Source of the DNA: Shouchella oshimensis
Lineage (GTDB): Bacteria; Bacillota; Bacilli; Bacillales; Bacillaceae_D
Assembly (NCBI RefSeq): GCF_002019765.1
Contig: NZ_KV917380.1
Coordinates: 3,831,836-3,895,835, forward strand
Direction of reading: 5' to 3'
DNA: 64,000 bases
Positions within the stretch are counted from its first letter, which is position 1. Each line of letters starts with the position of its first letter. The position numbers were made by a program, and so were the translations under genes. Shown here piece after piece: positions 24,622-33,407 of this stretch. The notes under the pieces were generated by a model that saw only the letters and a program-made list of their open reading frames with translations, did no database searches and was not told the origin of the DNA.

Positions 24622-27035
24622 TAAAACTTCCGTCCGCCGCCTTTTCCTCGAAAGCTGGAGCCACCTCCGCGGCCACCCATACTTCGACCGCCTCCGCGCG
24701 AACCGCTTGAACCACCAAATCCACCTCCGCGTGAACCCCCTGAGCCACCAAAGCCGCCCCCTCGTGAGCCCCCTGAGCCACCTCCACGTGAGTTACGGTT
24801 ATTGTTTCGATTTACTGTATGAAGTACGGCAGCCGTTTGCGCAGCTTTTCTTGCCATTCTTCTTTCTTCATCACGCATTTCATCTACTAGTCTGCGCGTT
24901 AGTTCAACCTCTCGTTTTGCACTTGCAAACTGTCCCTCAGAAATCAAGTAATCCACTTGTCGAGCAGATTCATCGTAACGTCTTTTGAACGTCGACTGGC
25001 TAAAATTCAAACCTAGTTTTCGAGACATATGCTGATAGGAAGAAGAGACATCTCGCCACTCTCGTTCTAATCGCTCTTTATCCTGAATAAAGGACTGCAC
25101 TTCTTTTTGAACATAAGGCAATTCTTGCTTAACATGCTCTAGTTCATCTTCTACTGCAAATAACTCGATAGGTGTAACGTCCAATAACCGAATGGCATTA
25201 TTCACAGAACGATACAATTCTTCCATGCGATGACTGTTTAATCGAAGTCGATGATGGTGAAGTTGATGTTCCAATGATTGAATAGTATCATTCAAAGCTC
25301 TCGCTTCTCTATAAAGAGATTGTTTCTGCTGTTCTAACCGATCAAATAAATAGAAGCTTTGCCCATGAAGATCAGACAATGTTTTATACTGCGCTACTAA
25401 ATCCTGCATAGTTTGATTGGCCTTTTTGTATTCTTGACGATCGAGCTGAAGCATCGTGTCCACGTTACTCATTGTATGAAGCATATTGTCATACAAAGTC
25501 GTCGCCTCATGATAATCAGATTCAATTGAATGCCAATGGGAAGAATGATACGTGTGACGCACTTTGTCCATTTGAATGCGAAATGATTCTGGATCAAGTC
25601 GGATAGACCGCATCTGCTCTTGTAATTCGCCTAGTTCTTTTTTTGTTTCATCTCGGTACACAAGTAACTGCTTTACTCGCTGAAGCGCATCGTTAATGGC
25701 TGCATCCATTGAATCGTAGATGTACATGGCTTCTTTTGCGTTTCCAACCTCGATTGCATGATGTAGCTGAGAATAGGATTGTCGAGCTGCTTCTAACAGA
25801 GCATGAGGATCTTCCTCTTTTAATTGTAATTGCTCTCGCTCTACAATGTGATCAATCTCTCTCGCTTGCTTGTCAATTCGATCGATCAGTTCAGCTTCTT
25901 TCGCTAAAAGTGTCTTAATCTGATCAGCATGTGTTTCTGCTGTCGCACACGCCTCTTCTGCTGCCTCTGCTAGTTGGGCAGCATATAGATAGTCGAGGGA
26001 ATCATCAGCTGACGACATTTCTGTCATTTTTTCTTCTGCTACTTGGATATCCCTTTCCAAGTATGTGTACGGAAGATTTGTCTTACGCTTCATCTCTTCA
26101 AGCGCGTCTCTCACACCTTTTACTTTCTCTTCAATGGCTTTAATTAACCCCGAAATTTTCAACTCTTGATCGAACATCTCTTTTAATTGCTCTTTTTTCG
26201 TTTCGAGTTGTTCTTCTTGAGCAGTAATGTTGTTCGTGAAATCAACAGTTGCTTGTAACACGTCGTTTTTCTTTTTCTTACCTGCTCCGTCAAGCCATGT
26301 TTTTATTTGCTGTTCTTGTTCTTGAGCGTTTGTTAAAATCGCAAAAAGCTCTTCTTGTTTTTCACTAAACAATTGCTGCGTATTTCCACGAGAAAGTTCC
26401 ACGCGCTCTTTCGCTTCGTGATAAGGCTTTAATACATCTGCCAAAATTCGTTTTTGACGGTCAAGAAGAGATTGAACATGCGCTAGACGCTTTTTCTTTT
26501 GTGCTCGTAAATAAAACAACGCAATGACAAGAGCAATCATTAAAGCTCCAACAAATAAAAACGTGGCAACCGTCCCACTCGTTCGCTCTCTTTCAAGGTG
26601 TTCCATTATATTGACTACACCTTGACCGTATTCTCCTGTAGCAGCAGCTGGCAAGAACTCATTATCAATTATTCGTACGGCATTTCGCTCGTTGCCAATA
26701 ACAGACTCCGCTTCTCCATTAGGTATGTAGTTTAAATACACTTCACTGGCCTCTGCATCAATGAAAATAGAATAATGATAGCCTTCACTACCAACACGGT
26801 CAATGACCTCTAGTGCCGCGTTTGAAGACGATTGCCCATCAACACCCTCTACTGTGCTGACATAATAATTAAAGTATGTATCGTTTGCGGCTGCTTCAAT
26901 AGCAGCAACTTCCTCAGCAGAAAAGAAATTTGCTTCATCCTCAATTGTAACACTCGCAAACGCCTGCATCGGAACCATCCATACGAGACAGAGTACAACA
27001 AAGATTACGATAGTACGTTGTTTCCTTCCATTCAT
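24621..27035 (-). CDS. TPM-domain membrane protein with long coiled coil and Gly/Arg-rich tail
   Basis: An 804-residue protein. A signal/anchor (residues 1-28) precedes an extracytoplasmic TPM (YgcG-like) domain at about 30-145, then a membrane segment FLFVGALMIALVIALFYLRA near 160-180. About 540 residues of charged, largely coiled-coil helix follow (cytoplasmic if the topology is as read), and the last 55 residues are Gly/Ser/Arg repeats of the type SRGGGFGGS. TPM proteins normally pass from the membrane segment to a short Gly-rich tail; the long spectrin-like insert recalls EzrA but the order differs. GGGGGAG precedes the ATG. Monocistronic. A scaffold role at the envelope is a guess. Confidence 0.8.
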   Translation of the reverse strand: MNGRKQRTIVIFVVLCLVWMVPMQAFASVTIEDEANFFSAEEVAAIEAAANDTYFNYYVSTVEGVDGQSSSNAALEVIDRVGSEGYHYSIFIDAEASEVYLNYIPNGEAESVIGNERNAVRIIDNEFLPAAATGEYGQGVVNIMEHLERERTSGTVATFLFVGALMIALVIALFYLRAQKKKRLAHVQSLLDRQKRILADVLKPYHEAKERVELSRGNTQQLFSEKQEELFAILTNAQEQEQQIKTWLDGAGKKKKNDVLQATVDFTNNITAQEEQLETKKEQLKEMFDQELKISGLIKAIEEKVKGVRDALEEMKRKTNLPYTYLERDIQVAEEKMTEMSSADDSLDYLYAAQLAEAAEEACATAETHADQIKTLLAKEAELIDRIDKQAREIDHIVEREQLQLKEEDPHALLEAARQSYSQLHHAIEVGNAKEAMYIYDSMDAAINDALQRVKQLLVYRDETKKELGELQEQMRSIRLDPESFRIQMDKVRHTYHSSHWHSIESDYHEATTLYDNMLHTMSNVDTMLQLDRQEYKKANQTMQDLVAQYKTLSDLHGQSFYLFDRLEQQKQSLYREARALNDTIQSLEHQLHHHRLRLNSHRMEELYRSVNNAIRLLDVTPIELFAVEDELEHVKQELPYVQKEVQSFIQDKERLEREWRDVSSSYQHMSRKLGLNFSQSTFKRRYDESARQVDYLISEGQFASAKREVELTRRLVDEMRDEERRMARKAAQTAAVLHTVNRNNNRNSRGGGSGGSRGGGFGGSGGSRGGGFGGSSGSRGGGRSMGGRGGGSSFRGKGGGRKF

Positions 27036-27100
27036 TATTCGCTCCCCCTTTTCTTCTATTCTATTATACGGTGCAATGAGTTGAAAAGTTGCAATTGATC

Positions 27101-27143
27101 ATAAAAAATAAACCGAGCATACTTCTTTCTATGCCCGGTTTAA
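27101..27143 (-). terminator. Terminator of the murQ-murP-mupG operon
   Basis: On the minus strand AAACCGGGCATA and TATGCTCGGTTT arms with a U-rich tail, 8 nt past the mupG stop. Confidence 0.85.
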
Positions 27144-27150
27144 ACACATG

Positions 27151-28206
27151 CTAGCTCCATTTAATAGAAAATAGTTGATTGGCCTTGAGGTGTTCCAACA
27201 AAGGACGATCTTCTTCAATCACTCTACCAATAACATTCACTTTATCGTCAGCTTGTAAATCTCGCTTCGTTAATTGTATTTCTCCTTGATAGCGTCCGTA
27301 CCGTTCGTTGTCCATGGTTATGGTCCCTAGCAAACGCTCAGTGGTTTGATTTGGTTTAACCTTTTGTTTCATTTGTTGAGCTATTTCTCGTGACTGGACG
27401 GAACGAATAACATCTCTTGCTTCGTCCGGTCGATTACACTGTTTATCTATAATAGGAGGATTTTCCACACATGCTTTCGCTCGTAATAAAATGACTCCTT
27501 GTTGTTGAAAAAGCGCTAACTGCTGTAAACTTTCTTCACTTAATTGAGGGTCACCAACGATTACCGTATCTACTGCTTTTTGGCTATATAAATCTAGCCA
27601 AGCCGCAAATGGACTCCAATGGCGATGGGCTTCTAACGTCGGCAACCCCTCATAGAGTGGTCCTCGCTTAACATCACCAGGTATAAACGACATTCGCTTA
27701 AATCCTGCCTCTCGTAAGCGCTCATTAATCTTGTTGAAATTTTCTCGACCTAAGCCGGTTTCCGGACGAGGGTAAAAATTATGCCATCCTTCAATGTGGT
27801 CAAACGCCACGCCTGCATGCTTTAATGCTGCAATGTCTTCCGCCCTTACTGTGCTGGCGTTCACAACAATCGCTAAAGATCTGGAAATACGAGCAACTGT
27901 CTCGGCATCAATTCCATAATCAATTCGCAATCCTGTAACACCCCAATCACGTAAAAGACTAGCCTTTTCCCACGTTAGTTGCAGATGAGCCATTGATTGA
28001 GGGGATACATCACAAACAAGCGCCATCCCTTTCTTTTCAGCAAAACGACCTAGCCGTTGCAAGCGGTCTGCGTATAGACTGACATCGTCTTCTGGAATGT
28101 GAAGGGATGTAAAGAGTGTTTGAAAACCATACAGATTGATTTTTTCTAAATAGGATAACTGTTCTTCAATTGGTACATGAAGATAAACCGATGCACCGAG
28201 TTTCAT
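27151..28206 (-). CDS. mupG: 6-phospho-N-acetylmuramidase MupG (DUF871)
   Basis: A 351-residue TIM-barrel protein of the DUF871/MupG family; an N-terminal barrel (about 1-235) with GVAFDHIEGWHNFYPRPETG and GDVKRGPLYEGLPTLE, and a C-terminal cyclophilin-like domain (about 240-351). MupG is an exo-6-phospho-muramidase that cleaves cytoplasmic MurNAc-6P-GlcNAc from cell-wall turnover. It is third in the operon after the MurNAc PTS transporter and the MurNAc-6P etherase, which fits this pathway. AGGAG precedes the ATG. Confidence 0.92.
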   Translation of the reverse strand: MKLGASVYLHVPIEEQLSYLEKINLYGFQTLFTSLHIPEDDVSLYADRLQRLGRFAEKKGMALVCDVSPQSMAHLQLTWEKASLLRDWGVTGLRIDYGIDAETVARISRSLAIVVNASTVRAEDIAALKHAGVAFDHIEGWHNFYPRPETGLGRENFNKINERLREAGFKRMSFIPGDVKRGPLYEGLPTLEAHRHWSPFAAWLDLYSQKAVDTVIVGDPQLSEESLQQLALFQQQGVILLRAKACVENPPIIDKQCNRPDEARDVIRSVQSREIAQQMKQKVKPNQTTERLLGTITMDNERYGRYQGEIQLTKRDLQADDKVNVIGRVIEEDRPLLEHLKANQLFSIKWS

Positions 28207-28220
28207 GATTGCTCACACTC

Positions 28221-29576
28221 CTAGATTCCCTTTGCCATCTCTTCTTTGAAGCCAAACAAGTACGTAAATAGAAAGCCTAACGAATACGCTACAGCAATTC
28301 CAATTAAGTATTGCACATAATTCCCTTCCGCAATGAGTGGAGTCAGGGATAGACCAGAAACACCAATCCCTAGCGCCCCTGTTCCAAACGATGCTTGTAT
28401 AGCTCCTCCAACCGCAGCTCCCATACTTGCTGTTATAAACGGTCGCCCTAAAGGAAGGGTTACGCCATATAATAACGGTTCACCTATTCCTAAAAACCCT
28501 ACAGGCAAGCCGCCTTTAATAATTGTACGTAAACGTTGATTTTTCGTTTTCATAAAGATTGCAATAGCAGCACCAACTTGACCTGCTCCTGCCATCGCTA
28601 ATATAGGTAGTAATGTTGTAAAATTAAACGTGTTAATGAGTTCTAAATGAATAGGCGTTAAGCCATGATGAAGACCAACCATGACAAGTGGTAAGAAGAA
28701 ACCTGCCATTACTGCTCCTGCAAGTGGTCCGCCAATTGATAAGACCGAATTAATTCCAGATGTAATGCCTTCTGCTAATACGCCTGCTACTGGCATGACA
28801 GCGTAAATAGAAAGTGCTCCAACGATTAATACAGTGAATAGTGATGTGAAAATAATATCAATGGATCGTGGCATCACCTTACGAATGTTCCGCTCAAAGA
28901 AAACCATTAGCCAAGCTGCAAAGATAACGCCAAACAGTCCACCACGTCCAGGCTGCAGCTGCTCTCCAAATATCGTTACTTGTTCAAGAGCCGGATTAAA
29001 AATAAACATACCGGCGATTGCCCCTAAAACCGGTGTTCCGCCAAATTCTTTTGCTGTATTCCAACCTACTAAAATAGCGAGATACATAAACAAGCCGCCG
29101 CCAAGAATTGTCATTAACAGGAGCCAAGTGTGATCTTCCGTTTTCAACCCGTAGTTAATTAAGAATTGCGCCACTCCATTTATAATACCTGACGCAACTA
29201 AACCAGGAATAAGCGGAATAAAAATATTTCCGAGTCGCCTTAAAAACTGCTTAAACGGTGTTTTATTTCGTTCTTTACGAGCTGCAGCATCTCTAGCATT
29301 TTTTTCTTCAAACGACAGCTCGTTGTTTTCACCTATAAGCTTTTGAATTTCTGCTGTGACGACATTCACCGTTCCTGGACCGACAACAATTTGCCATGTA
29401 TCGTCTTCTACTACGCCCATAACCCCATCAATGTTTTTTAACGCTTCCTTATCCACTGCTGTGTCGTCTTTTGCTCTAATACGTACTCTTGTCATGCAGT
29501 TCGTGAGGTTATCAACATTCTCTTTTCCACCAACATGCTTTAAAATAGCCGCAGCCATTTGTTGGTCTTTGTTCAT
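28221..29576 (-). CDS. murP: PTS MurNAc-type transporter, EIIBC component
   Basis: A 451-residue phosphotransferase permease: EIIB domain at the N-terminus with the phosphorylated Cys in NLTNCMTRVRIR (about residue 27) and a ten-segment EIIC domain including GIGEPLLYGVTLP. It imports N-acetylmuramic acid (and MurNAc-GlcNAc) as the 6-phosphate. No EIIA domain, so an EIIA from another system must supply phosphate. The ATG at 29576 follows GAGGAAGG by 8 nt; a GTG three codons earlier lies within that site. It is 16 nt after murQ and 14 nt before mupG. Confidence 0.92.
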   Translation of the reverse strand: MNKDQQMAAAILKHVGGKENVDNLTNCMTRVRIRAKDDTAVDKEALKNIDGVMGVVEDDTWQIVVGPGTVNVVTAEIQKLIGENNELSFEEKNARDAAARKERNKTPFKQFLRRLGNIFIPLIPGLVASGIINGVAQFLINYGLKTEDHTWLLLMTILGGGLFMYLAILVGWNTAKEFGGTPVLGAIAGMFIFNPALEQVTIFGEQLQPGRGGLFGVIFAAWLMVFFERNIRKVMPRSIDIIFTSLFTVLIVGALSIYAVMPVAGVLAEGITSGINSVLSIGGPLAGAVMAGFFLPLVMVGLHHGLTPIHLELINTFNFTTLLPILAMAGAGQVGAAIAIFMKTKNQRLRTIIKGGLPVGFLGIGEPLLYGVTLPLGRPFITASMGAAVGGAIQASFGTGALGIGVSGLSLTPLIAEGNYVQYLIGIAVAYSLGFLFTYLFGFKEEMAKGI

Positions 29577-29592
29577 GCGCTTCACCTTCCTC

Positions 29593-30486
29593 TTATGAAT
29601 TCACTGCTTTTCGAATAAATCCATTTGCCATTTCCAATTTCGCTTTTGCTTCATGTGCTGGGCAGTCTAACAATAGCATGACGATCGCCGTTTTGACATG
29701 ACCATCAGCTTCTTGCAAAGCACGTTCAACATCTGCTCCTTTCCTATCGGTTGCTTCCATAACAATTCGTTTTGAGCGTTCGACAAGCTTTGCATTTGTC
29801 GGCTGCACGTCTACCATTAAATTCTGATACACTTTGCCAATCCCAATCATGGAAACCGTCGAAATCATATTTAATACAAGCTTCTGTGCCGTTCCTGCTT
29901 TTAATCGCGTTGAGCCAGTCAATATTTCTGGACCCGTTTCCAACTCAATCGCCACATCCGCATAGGAACTCATTTCAGCCTGACGATTACAACTAATCGC
30001 TACCGTATGAGCCCCCCTTTCGTTGGCTTCCTCTAATACCCCAATCGCATAAGGAGTGCGTCCACTTGCGGCTAACGCAATAACCGTATCTTTCTCGGAC
30101 ACATTAATGCGCTTACATTCATTCACGCCAAGAATACGCTGGTCTTCTGCTCCTTCAACAGCTTTTAAAAAAGCCCCCTCTCCTCCTGCTATAAGGCCTA
30201 AAACCCGCTCTGCCGGCATATCAAATGTTGGTGTGCACTCAACAGCATCTAGCACGCCTAGACGCCCTGATGTTCCTGCCCCCGCATAAATGAGCCTGCC
30301 ACCAGAAGAAAGGGAATCGATAACACAGGTTGTCGCTGCTTCAATTTCATCAAGTACATGTTCAATGGCTTTTGGTACTGTCGCATCTTCTTCATTCATT
30401 AATTTAAGAATATCGTAGCGATTCATTTCGTCGAGTTGCATGGAACGATTGTTTCGTCGTTCTGTTTGCAATTTGTCTAACAACAC
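29593..30486 (-). CDS. murQ: N-acetylmuramic acid 6-phosphate etherase
   Basis: A 297-residue SIS-domain lyase that removes the lactyl ether from MurNAc-6-phosphate, yielding GlcNAc-6-phosphate and D-lactate. Family signatures are GGRLIYAGAGTSGRLGVLDA near residue 60, ALAASGRTPYAIG near 135 and TGSTRLKAGTAQKLVLNMIS near 185-205. The start is a GTG with AAAGGA 8 nt upstream. First gene of murQ-murP-mupG; the RpiR-type regulator MurR found in the B. subtilis cluster is absent here. Confidence 0.95.
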   Translation of the reverse strand: MLLDKLQTERRNNRSMQLDEMNRYDILKLMNEEDATVPKAIEHVLDEIEAATTCVIDSLSSGGRLIYAGAGTSGRLGVLDAVECTPTFDMPAERVLGLIAGGEGAFLKAVEGAEDQRILGVNECKRINVSEKDTVIALAASGRTPYAIGVLEEANERGAHTVAISCNRQAEMSSYADVAIELETGPEILTGSTRLKAGTAQKLVLNMISTVSMIGIGKVYQNLMVDVQPTNAKLVERSKRIVMEATDRKGADVERALQEADGHVKTAIVMLLLDCPAHEAKAKLEMANGFIRKAVNS

Positions 30487-30626
30487 TTCTCACGTCCTTT
30501 ACTCTAGTTAAATAAGCTGGAACACTCCCTATCTATAAGAACAGATGAAAGAGATTCATTAAAAGCTTGTTACCTAATCTTATTATCATTCCATTGAAAT
30601 TATATGTCAATTATTAAATCAATATA

Positions 30627-30643
30627 AATAAAATTTTATTTCA
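30627..30643 (-). promoter_or_regulatory. Candidate RpiR/MurR operator upstream of murQ
   Basis: AATAAAATTTTATT is a perfect 14-nt palindrome about 140 nt upstream of murQ, continuing to a TTTCA half-site. AT-rich dyads of the form TGAAAT...ATTTCA are used by RpiR-family sugar-phosphate regulators. No regulator gene is adjacent, so this is tentative. Confidence 0.35.
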
Positions 30644-30671
30644 AAAAGAAAATAGGTCATTGATACCACAA

Positions 30672-30712
30672 ATCAAAAAGAAGTGCTTCTTTGCGAGAAA
30701 GAAGCACTTCCA
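30672..30712 (-). terminator. Terminator of the oxidoreductase gene
   Basis: On the minus strand GAAGTGCTTCTTT and AAAGAAGCACTTC arms followed by TTTTT, directly after the stop at 30713. Confidence 0.88.
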
Positions 30713-31648
30713 TTAAAACGTAATGACGATTTTTCCTGACACATGACCAGTTTCGCTTAGAGAATGGGCGTCCTTTATTCCTTTCTCGCTGAAAGGATAA
30801 GACGCATGAATGACAACCTTTAGCTGACTTTCTTCAACAAGAGCCGCGAGTCGTTTTAATTGTTCACCGTCAGGTTCTAACCATACACCGTAAGCTTTAA
30901 CGTCGTATGCAGCAGCTTCTTTTTCGTCTTGTATACCTACAATTGTAACCAGTCGACCAGTTTCCTTTTTCAATACTTTGTAGCTATTCGACTGGACATC
31001 TCCTCCAACCGTATCGAAAACAAGATCTAGTTCAGATAAGCGATTTTCAAACGATTCCGTTTTGTAATCAATCACTTCATCAGCACCTAATTGTTTAACG
31101 AGCTCATGGTTTTTCTTACTAGCTGTTGTATATACGTATGCCCCTGCATGTTTAGCTAGTTGAATCGCAAGGTGACCGACACCACCTGCACCAGCATGGA
31201 TCAACACACGTTCTCCTTCTGCTACATTGCCATGGGTAAAGAGTGCCTGCCAAGCCGTTAGCCCTGCAAGAGGAACCGCAGCCGCCTCCACAGAGGTCAT
31301 ATTATCAGGTATGAAAGACAATAAATGAGCATCTACAGCGACAAACTCCGCATACGTACCATGGCGAGTTGTTTCCGGACGGGCAAAGACCCGATCTCCT
31401 ACCTTCCACTCCGTTACATTTGCTCCTACTTCTTCAATCACACCAGCCGCATCCCAACCTAATACGATAGGGAATGACCAATCGAGCATTTGCCGTAAGT
31501 ACCCTTCACGAAGCTTCCAATCAATTGGATTCACTGATGTCGCCTCTAAACGCACGAGCACCTGTCCCGATTCTATCGTCGGTCTTTCCAATTCTATTTC
31601 TTTCAATTGTTCGATACCACCATACTGTTTAATTGCTACTGCACGCAT
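30713..31648 (-). CDS. Zinc-independent quinone oxidoreductase-type NADP-dependent oxidoreductase (MDR family)
   Basis: A 311-residue medium-chain dehydrogenase/reductase. The nucleotide-binding Rossmann motif AGAGGVGHLAIQLAKHAGA lies near residues 152-170; the N-terminal GroES-like domain has VNPIDWKLREGYL but lacks zinc ligands, placing it with quinone oxidoreductase-like enzymes (QOR/YogA type). It reduces quinones or enones with NADPH; the true substrate is unknown. GGAAAGGAG precedes the ATG. Single gene between a terminator and a MITE-like element. Confidence 0.9.
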   Translation of the reverse strand: MRAVAIKQYGGIEQLKEIELERPTIESGQVLVRLEATSVNPIDWKLREGYLRQMLDWSFPIVLGWDAAGVIEEVGANVTEWKVGDRVFARPETTRHGTYAEFVAVDAHLLSFIPDNMTSVEAAAVPLAGLTAWQALFTHGNVAEGERVLIHAGAGGVGHLAIQLAKHAGAYVYTTASKKNHELVKQLGADEVIDYKTESFENRLSELDLVFDTVGGDVQSNSYKVLKKETGRLVTIVGIQDEKEAAAYDVKAYGVWLEPDGEQLKRLAALVEESQLKVVIHASYPFSEKGIKDAHSLSETGHVSGKIVITF

Positions 31649-31708
31649 CGAAACACTCCTTTCCTCGTTTATTCATTCCCTTAAAATAAGATTTCAATCG
31701 AACGAAAA

Positions 31709-31983
31709 GAGGCTGGGACATAATTAAAAGTAGTATTTGAAAAGACGAATAGTCTAAAATATGCTGAGTAGCACCGCTACAGGGAATCCTTCGCTTTCCG
31801 GGGACACGGCCTCAGCCTCCTCCGTTGAAAACCGCCACTCCAGAGTCTTCAGACACGTGCTGATCCCCCAGGAGTCTTCAGATTCTCCTTCCGTTCATTT
31901 TCATATAAAATAAATGACGAACGTTCCTATTTTCAGGAATGTTCGTCATTTTGGTCTGTCTATCTACTTTTGTCCCAGCCTCT
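31709..31983 (-). repeat. MITE-like terminal-inverted-repeat element, copy 3 (reverse orientation)
   Basis: 275 bp with GAGGCTGGGACA and TGTCCCAGCCTC ends, inverted relative to copies 1 and 2. It lies between the start of the oxidoreductase gene and the 3' end of the chloramphenicol acetyltransferase gene, only 6 nt from the latter's stop. Confidence 0.9.
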
Positions 31984-31989
31984 ACAACA

Positions 31990-32640
31990 TTATTTTATCC
32001 ACTCATGTGCTTGATTCGCCAATTGTTGGCAGTCATTCATAAACATACTTGCATGATACCCGTCGCAAACAGCATGATGGACTTGCAATGATACTGGTAA
32101 ATAAAGTGTTTGATTTTTTTCTATCAGTTTACCAGCCGTAACAATAGGAAGAAGGTAATTGGTGTCTTGTTGAATCATTAAGTTAAACCCTGTGAAAGAA
32201 GTCCAAGGTATCATTGAGACAGAAACTGTATTTTCAGGCATGTGTTTTTTTGGAAAAAGCGCCTTACTCCCTTGATAAGTCATAACATCCTGTAAGTAAG
32301 ATGTATGGAAGTGATTAAAGTCTCTGTTCATTGACGTCCAAATACCTGAAAAAAGCTTTGTCTTCTCATGAAAAATCGTATAGACCGGTTCAAGTTGAGA
32401 CCAATAGCCAAGCTCTCCTTCTTGGTTAAAGCTCATCCGAAAGGCGACATGTTTATTAACAACGGATGTTACCAGATAGAGAAAGGCAGGGTAAAATGTA
32501 TACCCTTTTTGCTTCACTCTTTTATACAGCACGTCTACTTCAAGCTCAGTGGTAAGACTAAATGAAGTCTTTTGCTTTATATAATGCGAAAACACCTCTT
32601 CGCGCTTCCATGTTCTTCGATTAATAACTGTAAATGTCAT
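31990..32640 (-). CDS. cat: Type A chloramphenicol O-acetyltransferase
   Basis: A 216-residue CAT that inactivates chloramphenicol by acetyl transfer from acetyl-CoA. The catalytic motif H-H-A-V-C-D-G is within SLQVHHAVCDGYHAS near residues 184-198, and SMIPWTSFTGFNL near 140-152 matches the conserved chloramphenicol-site segment. Length is typical (215-220). Its ribosome site lies inside a hairpin preceded by a 9-codon leader peptide, the classic drug-inducible translational attenuator. No plasmid or transposon genes flank it; chromosomal cat genes are known in B. clausii relatives. Confidence 0.95.
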   Translation of the reverse strand: MTFTVINRRTWKREEVFSHYIKQKTSFSLTTELEVDVLYKRVKQKGYTFYPAFLYLVTSVVNKHVAFRMSFNQEGELGYWSQLEPVYTIFHEKTKLFSGIWTSMNRDFNHFHTSYLQDVMTYQGSKALFPKKHMPENTVSVSMIPWTSFTGFNLMIQQDTNYLLPIVTAGKLIEKNQTLYLPVSLQVHHAVCDGYHASMFMNDCQQLANQAHEWIK

Positions 32641-32646
32641 GATTAT

Positions 32647-32681
32647 GCCTCCTAAATGTAATCGTTTCTAGTTTAGGAGGC
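32647..32681 (-). promoter_or_regulatory. cat translational attenuator hairpin
   Basis: GCCTCCTAAA and TTTAGGAGGC are perfect 10-bp arms. The 3' arm contains the AGGAGG ribosome site of cat; the 5' arm overlaps the last codons and stop of the leader peptide. A ribosome stalled on the leader would melt the stem and expose the site. Confidence 0.93.
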
Positions 32682-32702
32682 TAGCTTATCTGTTTTAACC
32701 AT
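32673..32702 (-). CDS. cat leader peptide MVKTDKLAS
   Basis: A nine-residue frame M-V-K-T-D-K-L-A-S ending at TAA inside the attenuator stem, with AAAGGA 11 nt before the ATG. The first six residues equal those of the known cat-86 leader peptide, whose nascent MVKTD inhibits peptidyl transferase and, with chloramphenicol, stalls the ribosome at codon 6. Confidence 0.9.
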   Translation of the reverse strand: MVKTDKLAS

Positions 32703-32862
32703 CTTTTCATCATTCCTTTACACGACTCTCTTTGAACAACTGTTTATCCTATATTGTCTCGTATTTTACACCAAAATGATTATTTTTCAACTAGAAGGGG
32801 AAAGGACTTTCATGTTTCATAGCGAAAACAAGCTATACCTATTAAAAAAGGAGACATGCTCT

Positions 32863-33363
32863 ATGCCTAACCTAAATACAATCGAGGTTCGGAATCAACT
32901 CGTACAAGAGCTAGAAGCTTTGACCAATGAACAGCTTAACTTCCGCATTCAATCGAACTGGACCATTGGTGAAGTGTGTGATCACCTAATTAAAATGGAC
33001 CATCAAGTCTTGTTAATGTTGCAATATACACTAACGAAAAATAAAGAAGAGGAAGCACCGCTAAAACCGATTGAGCGAGCATTGGACCGGTCAATAAAGC
33101 TCGAAGCCCCAGATATCGTTGCCCCTAACCCCGGTCCGTTTTCAAAATCGATTTTGCTTGAACGGTTACAACAAGAGAAACATCTACTTGACGAAGAAAT
33201 TGCTTCTATTGAACAAGATCGCCTTACTAAACTATCAGCAAAGCATCCTGTTTTCGGTCGTTTATCTCTACAACAATGGATTGACTTACGAACGTATCAC
33301 GAACAACGTCATATTGATCAAATCCATGAGTTAAAATCAACTCCTTCTTTTCCAACTACTTAA
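32863..33363 (+). CDS. DinB-like metal-binding helix-bundle protein
   Basis: A 166-residue DinB/YfiT-type four-helix bundle. Metal-ligand candidates are the His in VCDHLIKMDHQ near residue 42-50 and the two in RTYHEQRHID near the C-terminus. Such proteins are putative metal-dependent hydrolases or thiol transferases; activity is not inferable. The ATG at 32863 follows AAAAGGAGA by 8 nt; the longer frame to 32776 covers the divergent cat promoter area and is rejected. Confidence 0.85.
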   Translation: MPNLNTIEVRNQLVQELEALTNEQLNFRIQSNWTIGEVCDHLIKMDHQVLLMLQYTLTKNKEEEAPLKPIERALDRSIKLEAPDIVAPNPGPFSKSILLERLQQEKHLLDEEIASIEQDRLTKLSAKHPVFGRLSLQQWIDLRTYHEQRHIDQIHELKSTPSFPTT

Positions 33364-33404
33364 AAAGAACGATCGCGCCTCTTTCATCATAGGCCGCGAT
33401 CGCT
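33364..33404. terminator. Bidirectional terminator between DinB-like and ABC exporter genes
   Basis: Inverted repeat GATCGCG ... CGCGATC around a short loop between two convergent genes. Confidence 0.65.
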
Positions 33405-33407
33405 TCT

